From: Paractinoplanes rishiriensis | GTDB lineage: Bacteria; Actinomycetota; Actinomycetes; Mycobacteriales; Micromonosporaceae | Assembly: GCF_016862375.1 (NCBI RefSeq) | Contig: NZ_BOMV01000062.1 | Location: 1-57,196 of the forward strand | Reading direction: 5' to 3' | DNA length: 57,196 nt | In this document: positions 10,908 through 19,573 of the stretch, piece after piece | How the letters are laid out: every line of letters begins with the position of its first letter | How positions within the stretch are numbered: the first letter of the stretch is position 1 | Notes under the pieces: model-generated | What the model saw: the letters and a program-made list of their open reading frames with translations, nothing else | The model's database searches: none | Told to the model about the DNA's origin: nothing | Position numbers and translations under genes: made by a program

Positions 10908-11324
10908 TCAAGGGGCGGCGGCGTTGCTGCTGTGCCGGGCCAGCACCGAGCGCAGGGTCCCGGCCAGGACGTCGGTGGTGAAGGGCTTGGCGATGAACGG
11001 CGCGCCGGCCTTGATGATGCCCTTCTTGATCGCGATGTCCTGGGGGATGCCGGAGATGTAGACGATCTCCATCTGCGGCCGCAGCGCACTCGCCGAGCGG
11101 GCCAACTCGCCGCCCGAGACGCCGGGCAGGCCGAGGTCGGTGAGCAGCACGTCGATGTTGCTGTCGAACACCCGGCAGGTGGTGATGGCGGAGACCGCGT
11201 CGTTGGCGGCCAGCACGTGGAAGCCGCGGATCTCGAGCATCTGCCCGGTCATCTCGCGCAGGTCCGGATCGTCCTCGACCAGGAGAACGACCGGGCCCTG
11301 GCTCGGCGCCGACGTGTTCCACAT
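10908..11324 (-). CDS. single-domain CheY-like response regulator
   Basis: Predicted 138-aa receiver domain without an output domain. All key residues are visible: acidic pocket VEDDPD, phospho-acceptor Asp in LLTDLGLPG, Ser in YISG and Lys in AKPF. The ATG at 11324 is chosen because GAGGAGAGG lies just upstream; a longer in-frame GTG start lacks this. It is the first gene upstream of flp, 110 bp away on the same strand, so it may be co-transcribed with the pilus genes or may control them. No partner kinase lies beside it. Confidence 0.88.
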   Translation of the reverse strand: MWNTSAPSQGPVVLLVEDDPDLREMTGQMLEIRGFHVLAANDAVSAITTCRVFDSNIDVLLTDLGLPGVSGGELARSASALRPQMEIVYISGIPQDIAIKKGIIKAGAPFIAKPFTTDVLAGTLRSVLARHSSNAAAP

Positions 11325-11409
11325 GGCCCTCTCCTCACCGCGGGTCCTTTTGACGCTAGCCACCGGAATGCGGCGAGGAAGGCGTTCGGTGGAATACCGC
11401 AGATAATTC

Positions 11410-12306
11410 TCAGTTTCCCTCGGCCCGGCCCAGCCGCCAGTAGCCCATGAACGCGACCGAGCCGCGGTCGACGCCGCACTCGGCGACCAGGTGCCGGCGC
11501 AGCGTCTTGATCACCGCGGCCTCGCCGGCCAGCCAGGCGTAGAACCGGCTCCGGTCGGTGACCGGCTCGGGCACCTCCCACAGCACGTCGTGGTCGACGT
11601 CCACGTCCTCGAGTGCGCCGTCCGGCGCGGGGGCCTGGTCGCCCAGGATGCGGCGCACCGCCGCGCGCAGGGCCGGGACCAGGCGCTCGCCGTGTGCCGC
11701 ACCGCCGCGCGGCAGCCAGGTCACCCGGACGCCGGGCGGCGCGGTCACGTCCAGGATGTCGCCGGCCGCCGGAACCTCGAGCAGGGCCTCGCCGGTCGCG
11801 TCCGGTGGCAGGCAGGCGAGGATCGAGCAGATCGCCGGCACCGCGGTCTCGTCGCCGCCGAGCAGCAGGGTGTCGGTGTGCGCGGGCGGGTGGAAGTCGA
11901 TGCCGCCGTGCGCGCCGTCGTGGTCGGCGTTCGGCCCGAGCAGGCAGGCGACCGAGCCGGGCCCGGCCTCGCTGGCCCAGCGCGACGCCGGGCCGTGCAC
12001 CCCGTGCAGCACCATGTCGACGTCCACCTCGCGCAGGCCGGGGCGTACCGCCCGGACCGTGTACGTGCGGATCGGATTGCGCTGCTCCTCGGGCAGCCCG
12101 CGCCATGCGGTGTACCAGTCCGGCCCGGTCGGCAGGTGGGCGAGCCCGGCGCCGGGCAACGGCGGGATCAGCTTGATCCGCTGGTCGAAGCCGTTGTCGG
12201 CGAACCGGTCGAGATCGTCGCCGGTGAACGTGACCCGGACGAAGTTCGGGCTCAGTCGCTGGACCTGCCGCACTTCGGTGGTGAAGAACCGCCACGCCTG
12301 TGTCAC
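11410..12306 (-). CDS. siderophore-interacting protein (SIP), FAD-dependent ferric reductase family
   Basis: Predicted 298-aa flavoprotein of the ViuB/SIP family, which reduces ferric siderophores in the cytoplasm to release iron. The FAD-binding part (about 1-125) contains RLSPNFVRVTFTG, RTYTVRA and DMVLHGVHGPASRWA. The SIP domain (about 130-295) contains LLLGGDETAVPAICSIL and FYAWLAGEAAVIKTLRRHL, and ends with SVAFMGYWRLG. The GTG at 12306 is preferred because AGGAGG lies seven bases upstream; a longer ATG start at 12330 would lie inside the iron box. Regulation by iron through an IdeR/DmdR repressor is likely from that box. Confidence 0.94.
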   Translation of the reverse strand: MTQAWRFFTTEVRQVQRLSPNFVRVTFTGDDLDRFADNGFDQRIKLIPPLPGAGLAHLPTGPDWYTAWRGLPEEQRNPIRTYTVRAVRPGLREVDVDMVLHGVHGPASRWASEAGPGSVACLLGPNADHDGAHGGIDFHPPAHTDTLLLGGDETAVPAICSILACLPPDATGEALLEVPAAGDILDVTAPPGVRVTWLPRGGAAHGERLVPALRAAVRRILGDQAPAPDGALEDVDVDHDVLWEVPEPVTDRSRFYAWLAGEAAVIKTLRRHLVAECGVDRGSVAFMGYWRLGRAEGN

Positions 12307-12322
12307 CCGGACCTCCTCTGAT

Positions 12323-12341
12323 TTAGGCATGCCTAACCTAA
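12323..12341 (-). promoter_or_regulatory. IdeR/DmdR-type iron box
   Basis: The 19-bp sequence TTAGGCATGCCTAACCTAA matches the known actinobacterial iron-box consensus (TTAGGTTAGGCTAACCTAA) at 15 of 19 positions. It lies 16 bases upstream of the SIP GTG start. Repression by an iron-loaded IdeR/DmdR protein would couple the reductase to iron need. The box also lies 80 bases upstream of the divergent GH5 gene. Confidence 0.8.
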
Positions 12342-12420
12342 CCGATGATCGCCTGGGCGGGTGATGCGGTCCCCGCCGGCGGCCGCCATCCTGGAGCCGA
12401 GCGAGTGGAGGGGGCCCGTT

Positions 12421-13572
12421 TTGTCGCGCTGGTTGCGCCTTGCCATGCCCGTCGTGCTGGTCACCGCGAGTGCCGGATGCCGCAGCGCACCGCCCGAGCC
12501 GGCGGGGCCACCGCCGCAACCGGTCACCGGTGTCCGGGTCGACGGCAACCGCCTGGTCGACCAGGCCGGGCGGACCGTGCGGCTGCGCGGCTTCAACCAC
12601 GCCGGCGGCGAGTACACCTGCATCGAGGGTGACGGCCTCTTCGACACCGGTGACGAACGGGCACCGGACACCGCGGTGCTGGCGGCCATGCGCCGGTGGC
12701 GTGGCGCCAACGCGGTCCGGGTGCCGCTGAACGAGCAGTGCTGGCTGGGGCTGCCCGCGGCGCCGGCCGCGTTCGCCGGGGAGAAGTACCGGGCCGCGGT
12801 GCGCGACCTGGTGCGGCGGCTCAACGAGAACGGCTTCGTGGCGATCCTCGACCTGCACCGCAGCGCGCCCGGCAGCGGCGTCTCCAAGGAGCAGGAGCCG
12901 ATGCCCGACCGCGACCACAGCCCGGAGTTCTGGCGCTCGGTGGCGGCCACGTTCCGCACCGGGGCGGTGGTTTTCGACCTGTTCAACGAGCCTTACCCGT
13001 ACGCCGAGACGGACACCGAGCGGGCCTGGCGGTGCTGGCGGGACGGCGGCTGCACGCAGACCTCGGAGAACACCGGCGAGCCCTATGTGGCGGCCGGGAT
13101 GAACGAACTGATCGCGGCGGTCCGCGGCACCGGCTCGACGGCCGTGGTGCTGGCCGGCGGCATCCACTGGGCCGAGGGGATGACCGGCTGGCTGAAGTAC
13201 CGGCCCGAGGACCCGGCCGGGCAGCTGGCCGCGTCCTTCCACGCGTACTCGTTCAACGAGTACTGCGCCGACCTGCGCTGCTACGACCGCGACCTGGCGC
13301 CGATCGCGGCGCAGGTGCCGCTGGTGGCCGGCGAGGTCGGGCCCACCCTGACGGTCGGCTCGGCCGGCGTGGACGACCGCTGCCCGAGCACCGCGGTCCG
13401 GGCCGACGGCTGGGCGCCGCTGACCCTGGACTGGCTGGACCGGCACGGCGCCGGCTGGACCGCGTGGAGCTGGAACCCGTGGGGCGACTGCTGGTCGCTG
13501 GTGCGGAACTGGGACGGCGAGCCGACGCCCCGCTGGGGTGCGGAGGTGAAGCGCCGGCTCGCCGCGACCTGA
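12421..13572 (+). CDS. glycoside hydrolase family 5 protein, probable secreted lipoprotein
   Basis: Predicted 383-aa secreted endoglycanase-like enzyme. The TTG at 12421 is chosen because GGAGGGGG lies six bases upstream. It gives a short leader, MSRWLRLAMPVVLVTASAG, with Cys20 as possible lipid anchor; the residue at -3 is Ser rather than Leu, so lipidation is not certain. The (beta/alpha)8 domain shows LRGFNHAGGEYTC, VRVPLNEQCWLG, the acid/base Glu in DLFNEPYPY and the nucleophile Glu in PLVAGEVGP. Substrate could be cellulose or another beta-glucan and cannot be settled here. The gene ends five bases from the convergent Wzc-like gene. Confidence 0.85.
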   Translation: MSRWLRLAMPVVLVTASAGCRSAPPEPAGPPPQPVTGVRVDGNRLVDQAGRTVRLRGFNHAGGEYTCIEGDGLFDTGDERAPDTAVLAAMRRWRGANAVRVPLNEQCWLGLPAAPAAFAGEKYRAAVRDLVRRLNENGFVAILDLHRSAPGSGVSKEQEPMPDRDHSPEFWRSVAATFRTGAVVFDLFNEPYPYAETDTERAWRCWRDGGCTQTSENTGEPYVAAGMNELIAAVRGTGSTAVVLAGGIHWAEGMTGWLKYRPEDPAGQLAASFHAYSFNEYCADLRCYDRDLAPIAAQVPLVAGEVGPTLTVGSAGVDDRCPSTAVRADGWAPLTLDWLDRHGAGWTAWSWNPWGDCWSLVRNWDGEPTPRWGAEVKRRLAAT

Positions 13573-13577
13573 TGCCG

Positions 13578-15218
13578 TTACCGCCCGTCGGTGCCGCCCC
13601 GCGGGGTCGGCACCGCGGCCCCGTTCTCGATCCCGTTGGCGCGCGCCTTGACCGGTCCGTGGTGCGCCTTGACCGGGGTGTTCGACGACTTCACCGGTGC
13701 CGCTGCGGACGAGGTGTACAGGGTCGAGGCCGCACCGGCGGCCTTGGGGGGTAGCGCCGGGGGCACCGTGGCCGACCCGAACGCCGGTGCGGGCCGCTCG
13801 TCGGCACCGTCCAGCAGCGCGAACGGGTCGTCGTCCGGCGGGGTGGCGCCGTTCGCCCCCTCGCGGGCACCGGGGACCAGGCCACCGGCGCTTTTGGGAG
13901 CGTTGACGAGGACGCCGCTGACGTTGCCGGCCACCACCTCGCCGAGTTCGGTGAGCGCCCGGGCCACCCCGGCCCGGGTGCTGCGCCGGTAGTCGGCCAC
14001 CAGCAGCACGTGGTCGCTGTGCGTGGCCAGCGCGATCGCGTCCGAGACGCTGAGCACCGCGGCCGAGTCCAGCACCACCACGTCGCACTGCTTGCGCAGG
14101 GTGCGCAGGATCCGGCCCAGCCGCGGGCCCTCCAGCAGGTCGGTGACCCGGTCGGCGCCGGCGCCCGCGGGAAGCACCCACAGCCGCGGCACCGGGCCCT
14201 TCTGGAGCGCGTCGTCCAGCGCCACCTCGCCGGACAGCACGCCGGTCAGCCCGCGCTCGTCGCCCAGGCCGAACATCGTGTGCTGGGCCGGGTGGCGCAG
14301 GTCGGCGTCGACCAGGATGACCGTGCGGCCGGCCTGGGCCATGGCCAGCGCCAGGTTGGCGGCGGTGGCGCTGCGGCCCTCGCCCTCGTGCGCGCTGGCC
14401 ACCAGCACCGAGCCGGCGGCCTCCCGGGCCAGCAGCGGCTGCAGGCGCGAGCGCAGATAGCGGTACGACTCGGCGGTCGGCGACTCGGGCGCGCGCAGCA
14501 GCACCGGCCGGCTCGCGTCCGGGCCGTGCGGACGGCGCGAACGCGGCACGGTGGCCAGCACGGTGAGCCCGGTGATCTTCTCGAGGTCGGCGCGGCCGCG
14601 GACCCGGTCGCTCATCCGGTCGCGCACCAGCGCCGTGCCGACGCCCAGCAGCAGGCCCAGCACCAGGCCGATGCCGGTGTCGATCCAGACCGGACGGGCC
14701 TGCGGCTGGTCCGGGTGGTACGCCGGGGTGACCAGGGTGGCGTGCGCGTTCGCGGTGGCCGACGCGGTCGCCTTCTCGGCCGCGGTCGCGGTCTTGGACT
14801 GCTGCGCCAGCTCGCCCGAGTTGCGGTAGTCCACGTACGCCTCGGCCAGCGCCTGCGCCCGCCGCTGCGCGGTGTCCGCGTCCGGCGCGTCGTAGGCGAA
14901 CGTGAGCACGTTCGCGTCCGGCGCCACCGACACGGTCAGCCCGTCGGCCAGGTCGCCCGGGTCCAGCCCGAGCCGGTTCGCCGCGGGGCGCACCACCAGG
15001 CCGGACTGGGCCAGTTCCTTCTCGGTGCCCATCTCGGGCTGCAGCGGTGTCGTGTTCGCCCGCACCCGGGCCTCGACCACCACGATCGCGGCCGAGCGGT
15101 ACTCGGTGGGTGCCAGCATGCTGACCCCGTAACCCGCCGCCATGACCACGACGGTCACCAGCACAATCCACAGCCCGTACACGCGCAACAACCGCGCCGG
15201 GCCCCCGTTCGCCGTCAT
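13578..15218 (-). CDS. Wzz/Wzc-like polysaccharide co-polymerase with CpsD-type kinase domain
   Basis: Predicted 546-aa membrane protein that would control chain length and export of the exopolysaccharide. A Wzz domain lies between two helices (about 13-33 and 165-185). The cytoplasmic BY-kinase-like domain (about 210-440) has VLVASAHEGEGRSATAANLA, ILVDADLRHP and DVVVLDSAAVLSVSD. The P-loop has Arg where Lys is expected (GEGRS). The 100-residue tail is rich in Ala, Pro and Lys and has a single Tyr, so the usual C-terminal tyrosine cluster is missing. The first four bases overlap the end of the GT4 gene. It is the last gene of the exopolysaccharide operon. Confidence 0.87.
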   Translation of the reverse strand: MTANGGPARLLRVYGLWIVLVTVVVMAAGYGVSMLAPTEYRSAAIVVVEARVRANTTPLQPEMGTEKELAQSGLVVRPAANRLGLDPGDLADGLTVSVAPDANVLTFAYDAPDADTAQRRAQALAEAYVDYRNSGELAQQSKTATAAEKATASATANAHATLVTPAYHPDQPQARPVWIDTGIGLVLGLLLGVGTALVRDRMSDRVRGRADLEKITGLTVLATVPRSRRPHGPDASRPVLLRAPESPTAESYRYLRSRLQPLLAREAAGSVLVASAHEGEGRSATAANLALAMAQAGRTVILVDADLRHPAQHTMFGLGDERGLTGVLSGEVALDDALQKGPVPRLWVLPAGAGADRVTDLLEGPRLGRILRTLRKQCDVVVLDSAAVLSVSDAIALATHSDHVLLVADYRRSTRAGVARALTELGEVVAGNVSGVLVNAPKSAGGLVPGAREGANGATPPDDDPFALLDGADERPAPAFGSATVPPALPPKAAGAASTLYTSSAAAPVKSSNTPVKAHHGPVKARANGIENGAAVPTPRGGTDGR

Positions 15219-16426
15219 GCCGGCCTGCCTCCTGCCGAGTTGATCTTTACCGGGCTCCGCCGTCCGGTGGCCAACCGCTCCACCATCGCGACGTACGGGA
15301 TCTGCTGCCGATCCCAGGCGAGCCGCTCACGCACCGCGCGCTCGCCGTTCGCTGCCAGCCGGTGCCGCCGCCCCGGGTCGGCCAGCAGCGCGTCCATCCG
15401 TTCCGCGAACGCGACCACGTCGCCCTTGGCGACCAACTCGGCCGCGTCCGCGCCCATCAACCGGGTCTCGGCCACGTCGAACGCGACGAACGGCAGCCCG
15501 AACGCCATGTACTCCATCGCCTTCACCGGGGTCACGAACTCCTCGAGGTTGGGCTCGAGGCCCAGGTCCGCGGTGCTCAGGTGGTCGTAGACCTCGTCCC
15601 GGGTGACCCAGCCCGGGAAGCTCACCCACTCGCCGAGCCGGTGCTCGGCGACGTACCGCTCGGCGAGCGGCACGTAGTCGCCGACGCCCACGAAGGTGAA
15701 CTGCGTGTCGGTGCGGCCCAGCCGGTGGACCAGGTGATCGATCGCCGCCACGGCCAGGTCGATACCGTCCTGCGGGCCCATCATCCCGGCCAGCACGGCC
15801 AGGTGCCGGTGGCCGCGGCGCAGTTCCGGGCGCTCCGGCCGCGGGGTGACGTCGGCCAGCCGCGGCCCGTTGCCGACCACGGTGATCCGCTCGTCCGGCA
15901 GGCCGCCGCGGCGCATCGCCACCTCGCGGACCGCGCCGTTGACCGCCACCACCTGGTCGGCGGTGCGCAGGCTGGCCCGCTCGAAGAAGCGCAGCAGCCG
16001 GTACATGGTGCCCTCGGTGCTGTGGTAGCGGGCCTCGTAGATCTCGGGGGAGAGGTCCTTGAAGTCGAACACCACCCGCTTGCCGAGCAGCTTGAGCGGC
16101 CCGGCCAGCAGGAAGTAGATGTCCGGGGTGCTGGACACCTGCACCACGTCGACGCCGCCGGAGAACATCGCCCGTACCGTGAGCACGGCCGCGGCCAGCA
16201 GCGACCACGCGTACTCGGCCATGAACCCCAGCTTGCTCACCCCGTCGCGGGCCGGGTAGTCGAACACCCGGACCTGCGGGTTCTCCCGGTTGGCCGGGTC
16301 GCGGCGGCAGATGACGGTCACCTGCATCCCGGCCGCCACCAGCGCCGAGGTGTGTTTTCGCAGCCGGTGGTCGCGGCCCAGCGCCACGTTCTCCACCATC
16401 AGCAGGACTCGGATGGGTCTGGTCAA
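15215..16426 (-). CDS. GT4-family glycosyltransferase
   Basis: Predicted 403-aa GT-B glycosyltransferase that adds a sugar to the lipid-linked repeat unit on the cytoplasmic side. The N-terminal half has VLLMVENVALGRDHRLRKHT and VVFDFKDLSPEIYEARYHST. The C-terminal half has LAVLAGMMGPQDGIDLAV, FTFVGVGDYVPLAERY, and the nucleotide-binding Glu region LEEFVTPVKAMEYMAFGLPF typical of GT4. The TTG start overlaps the TGA stop of the upstream fusion gene (TTGA), and the resulting N terminus LTRPIRVLLMVEN fits the family. Donor sugar and linkage are unknown. Confidence 0.88.
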   Translation of the reverse strand: MTRPIRVLLMVENVALGRDHRLRKHTSALVAAGMQVTVICRRDPANRENPQVRVFDYPARDGVSKLGFMAEYAWSLLAAAVLTVRAMFSGGVDVVQVSSTPDIYFLLAGPLKLLGKRVVFDFKDLSPEIYEARYHSTEGTMYRLLRFFERASLRTADQVVAVNGAVREVAMRRGGLPDERITVVGNGPRLADVTPRPERPELRRGHRHLAVLAGMMGPQDGIDLAVAAIDHLVHRLGRTDTQFTFVGVGDYVPLAERYVAEHRLGEWVSFPGWVTRDEVYDHLSTADLGLEPNLEEFVTPVKAMEYMAFGLPFVAFDVAETRLMGADAAELVAKGDVVAFAERMDALLADPGRRHRLAANGERAVRERLAWDRQQIPYVAMVERLATGRRSPVKINSAGGRPA

Positions 16427-19400
16427 TTCGTCACCCGTTCCGGATGTGCGGTGCGCTCCGTCTCGCCGAGGTTGCGCAGGATGGCCAGCATCACCAGCAG
16501 GGCGTCGGCGGCGCCCCGGTAGGTGAGATGCGGGTCGAACAGCATGAGCAGGACGTTGGCCGCCACATAGGACGCCACCGCGAGGCCGACCGTGGAGACC
16601 ACGCCGGCGGCCCGGCGGGCCGCGTCGATGCCGCGGCGCAGGCAGACCACAACCCAGGAGACGTACGCGGCCAGCAGTGGAATGCCGCCGCCCCAGAGCA
16701 GCCAGATGTAGCCGCTCTCGATCCACACCCAGCCGAACTCCTCGTGCGAGGCCGGTACCCGGGCCGACGGCCGCACGCCGAAGATCCAGTTGTGGTCGGC
16801 GTAGATGTGCGGCAGGAAGTAGGTGTTCAGGTTGTGCAGCCGGACGATCCAGCTGTCCGGCAGCCCGGACGCGCTCTGGAAGCCCAGCAGCCGGGTCTCG
16901 ATCACCGGCCACATCACGATGCCGCCGAGCAGAAGCAGCGGCAGCGCGTATCCGACCAGCCTGGTGGCCTTGGTGATGAGCACGATCGCGGCCATCGCGG
17001 TCAGCATGCCCATCACGGTGGAGAACTCGCCGGCGCCGAGCGCGCCGAACACGCAGATCAGCACCGCCCCGCCGAGCAGCCAGCGGTGCCGGTTGCCGTT
17101 GAGCAGCAGGCCGATGGCCAGGGCCAGGTTGAGGATCGCCAGGTCGGCGACGGCGGCGGCCAGGGCCAGTGTGGAGCTGCCCCGGCCGATCGACAGCACC
17201 CGCTCGGCGCCGAACGGCGCGTACAGCAGGGTGAGCAGCTTGGGCACGCCGAACAGGTCGAGCGACTGGAGGATGCCGATCACGCTGACGATGCAGGACG
17301 AGACGATCGACAGCACCACCGCGCGCATCGCCTGCCGCCGGTCGGTGAGGCTGAACCGGATGATGAAGTAGACCGCCAGGTACTTCCAGAGCACGATGGC
17401 GTACTGGTAGTCGTCGGCGATGATCTCGCGGCTGCGGGCACCCATCATGGCCAGCGGCACCACCGAGGTGAACACCGCGAGCCCGATCAGCGACCAGTCG
17501 ATCGCGTTCATCGACGGCATCCGGAAGGTGCCGACCCGCAACCTGACCAGCCACCGCACCGCCAGCGCCAGACCGACCAGCACGGCCAGGGCCTCGTTGG
17601 GGCGCAGCACCGGCATCAGCGTGCCGCGGTCGATCCCGGCGGTCAGCGGGGTCAAAAAGATCAGCAGGTACGCCGCGGTGGCCGGCCACACGTAAACGCA
17701 GGCGCCCACGATCCCGGCCGCCACCACGATCCCGGCCGCGACCGGGTTGAGCCCGGCCAGCGCGCCGAGCCCGGCCGTCGCCACCAGTAGCGCCAGGCTG
17801 GCCAGCGGCCCCGCGTCCCGGCGCGGCCGGCGGATCCGCCGCCCCCGCAGGCCCAGTCTTGAGTGGCCCGGTCCTGAGCGGCCCAGCTTGGCCCGCACCG
17901 ACTCGGTGATCCAGCGCAGCTCCGGCGCGTCCAGCCAGGCCTGCACCCCGAAGTAGACGACCGCGCCCACCACGGCCGCGGCCAGCACCCCGAGCACGCC
18001 GCCCGCGCCGCCGCCGACCAGCCCGGTCAGCACCCGGCCGACCAGGTAGGCGGGGCCGGCCATGAGCAGCGCCACGCCGCCGATCCGCAGCACCGGCCGG
18101 GCCAGCGGCTCGCGGCCCGGTCCGAGGTCGCGCAGCAGCCGGGCCACCAGCACCGCGGCGCCGACCAGGGTGCCGGCCGTCATCGACAGGCCGAGCACGG
18201 CAAGCACCGCCGGCCCGTCCAGCGCCGGTGCCACGCACGCGCCGGCCACGCACACGCCGAGCTGAGCGAGCATCGCGTACATCGGGGTGCGGGTGTCCTC
18301 CCGCGCGTAACAGGCGTAGGTGGCGACCAGGAACGCGGTCTCGCCGAGCACACCGACCGCGAGCGCGCCCAGCGACGCCGCGATCAGCGCGGTGCCGGCG
18401 TCGGTGGCGAACCCGCCGTACGCGATGGCCTGCGCGATCGGTTCCCGGATCGACAGGTAGCCGGCCGCCGCGGGCACCGCGATGAAAAGGGCGAACACCA
18501 GCCCGTTCACGAACGTGTCGCGGAACGCGGCCCGGTCGCCGGCGGCGTGCAGCCGGGCCAGCCGGGGGGCCAGCGAGAGCGCCACCGGGGTGGCGCCCAG
18601 CGCGATCGGCAGGAAATAGAAGTTCATCGCGAGCTGGAACGCGACCACGCCGCCGGCCACCCGGTTCGCGAACACCAGCAGGATCAGCAGCTGGAGCGCG
18701 GCGAGCGCGGCCTGGCCCAGCGACGGCAGCGACCGGCCGAGCACCTTGCGCACCTCGGGGTCGCGCCAGCCGCGCCGGGGCCGCAGCCGCACCCCGGCCC
18801 GGCGCGCGCCATACCACTGCGCCGCCGCGTGCAGGCCGACCGCGCCGGTGGTGCCGAGGCCGAGCAGCAGCAGCGCCCCGGTCGGCGCCTGCTCGAGGCC
18901 GCCGATCCCGGGGTAGAGCACCGCCACCAGCGCCAGCACCACGACGATGCCGATGTTCTCCAGCGACGGCGCGGCCGCGGCCAGGGCGAACCGGCCGTGC
19001 GCGTTCATCGCCGCGCCGGCCGTGGCGACCAGGCCGTACAGCGGGATCTGCGGCAGCAGCATGAGCACCAGCAGCATGCCGGTGCGGGCCTGGCCGCCGG
19101 GCGCGGCCAGGTGCAGCGCGACCGGCGCGATCAGCAGGGCCAGCGGGGTGAGCGCCGCGGCGCCCACCCCGACGATGCCGAGGAACCCGCCGGCCACCCG
19201 TTCCGCGCCGGCCCGGTCGGCGGTGTCGACGTGCCGGACCAGCGCGGGGATGAGTAGCGAAGACAGCATCGAGCCGCCCAGGAACCCGTAGAAGACCAGG
19301 TTGGGCAGCGAGTTGGTGAACTGGTAGGTGTTGGCGAACAGGGTGGCGCCGAGGACCGCGGCGATCACCACGCCGCGGATCACCCCGGTGCCCCGGCTGA

Positions 19401-19509
19401 TCGCCGTCCAGACGGCGACCGTCATCGAGTCGCCGACGGCGGCCGCCGGCGACTCGATCGGTGTGTCCGCGACCGCCTCCGGGCGGTCGCGGACGGGGGC
19501 GACCGTCAT
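16423..19509 (-). CDS. fusion of MurJ/Wzx-like lipid flippase and Wzy/O-antigen-ligase-like polymerase
   Basis: A 1028-aa polytopic membrane protein in one uninterrupted frame. Residues about 30-540 resemble MurJ/MviN flippases: ISRGTGVIRGVVIAAVLGAT, NSLPNLVFYGFLGGSMLSS, ALSLAPRLARLHAAGDRAAF, then about 14 helices. A short basic linker follows (about 560-595, RGRRIRRPRRDAG). Residues about 600-1010 carry ten or so further helices with the features of Wzy/O-antigen ligase proteins, including IVLWKYLAVYFIIRFSLTDR, a long outside loop (HNLNTYFLPHIYADHNWIFG) and a final helix pair. In other bacteria these are two proteins: Wzx turns the lipid-linked repeat outward and Wzy joins the repeats. Position between sugar transferase and GT4 genes supports this joint role. 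Family assignment by motif; function is inferred. Confidence 0.85.
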   Translation of the reverse strand: MTVAPVRDRPEAVADTPIESPAAAVGDSMTVAVWTAISRGTGVIRGVVIAAVLGATLFANTYQFTNSLPNLVFYGFLGGSMLSSLLIPALVRHVDTADRAGAERVAGGFLGIVGVGAAALTPLALLIAPVALHLAAPGGQARTGMLLVLMLLPQIPLYGLVATAGAAMNAHGRFALAAAAPSLENIGIVVVLALVAVLYPGIGGLEQAPTGALLLLGLGTTGAVGLHAAAQWYGARRAGVRLRPRRGWRDPEVRKVLGRSLPSLGQAALAALQLLILLVFANRVAGGVVAFQLAMNFYFLPIALGATPVALSLAPRLARLHAAGDRAAFRDTFVNGLVFALFIAVPAAAGYLSIREPIAQAIAYGGFATDAGTALIAASLGALAVGVLGETAFLVATYACYAREDTRTPMYAMLAQLGVCVAGACVAPALDGPAVLAVLGLSMTAGTLVGAAVLVARLLRDLGPGREPLARPVLRIGGVALLMAGPAYLVGRVLTGLVGGGAGGVLGVLAAAVVGAVVYFGVQAWLDAPELRWITESVRAKLGRSGPGHSRLGLRGRRIRRPRRDAGPLASLALLVATAGLGALAGLNPVAAGIVVAAGIVGACVYVWPATAAYLLIFLTPLTAGIDRGTLMPVLRPNEALAVLVGLALAVRWLVRLRVGTFRMPSMNAIDWSLIGLAVFTSVVPLAMMGARSREIIADDYQYAIVLWKYLAVYFIIRFSLTDRRQAMRAVVLSIVSSCIVSVIGILQSLDLFGVPKLLTLLYAPFGAERVLSIGRGSSTLALAAAVADLAILNLALAIGLLLNGNRHRWLLGGAVLICVFGALGAGEFSTVMGMLTAMAAIVLITKATRLVGYALPLLLLGGIVMWPVIETRLLGFQSASGLPDSWIVRLHNLNTYFLPHIYADHNWIFGVRPSARVPASHEEFGWVWIESGYIWLLWGGGIPLLAAYVSWVVVCLRRGIDAARRAAGVVSTVGLAVASYVAANVLLMLFDPHLTYRGAADALLVMLAILRNLGETERTAHPERVTN

Positions 19510-19573
19510 CCTGAGCTCACCTTGGCATGCCCTTCTGGCCCTAGGCCCGCTTCGCTCGCTCCGGTGCAGTCGG

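Noticed and set aside
10618..11322. A 234-codon frame containing Flp
   Set aside because: Only the last 59 codons are pilin; the rest is an antiparallel-frame artefact over the response regulator gene.
12361..12420. Longer GH5 start at 12361 or 12364
   Set aside because: It would put 20 charged residues before the signal sequence and lacks a ribosome site, whereas TTG 12421 has a strong one.
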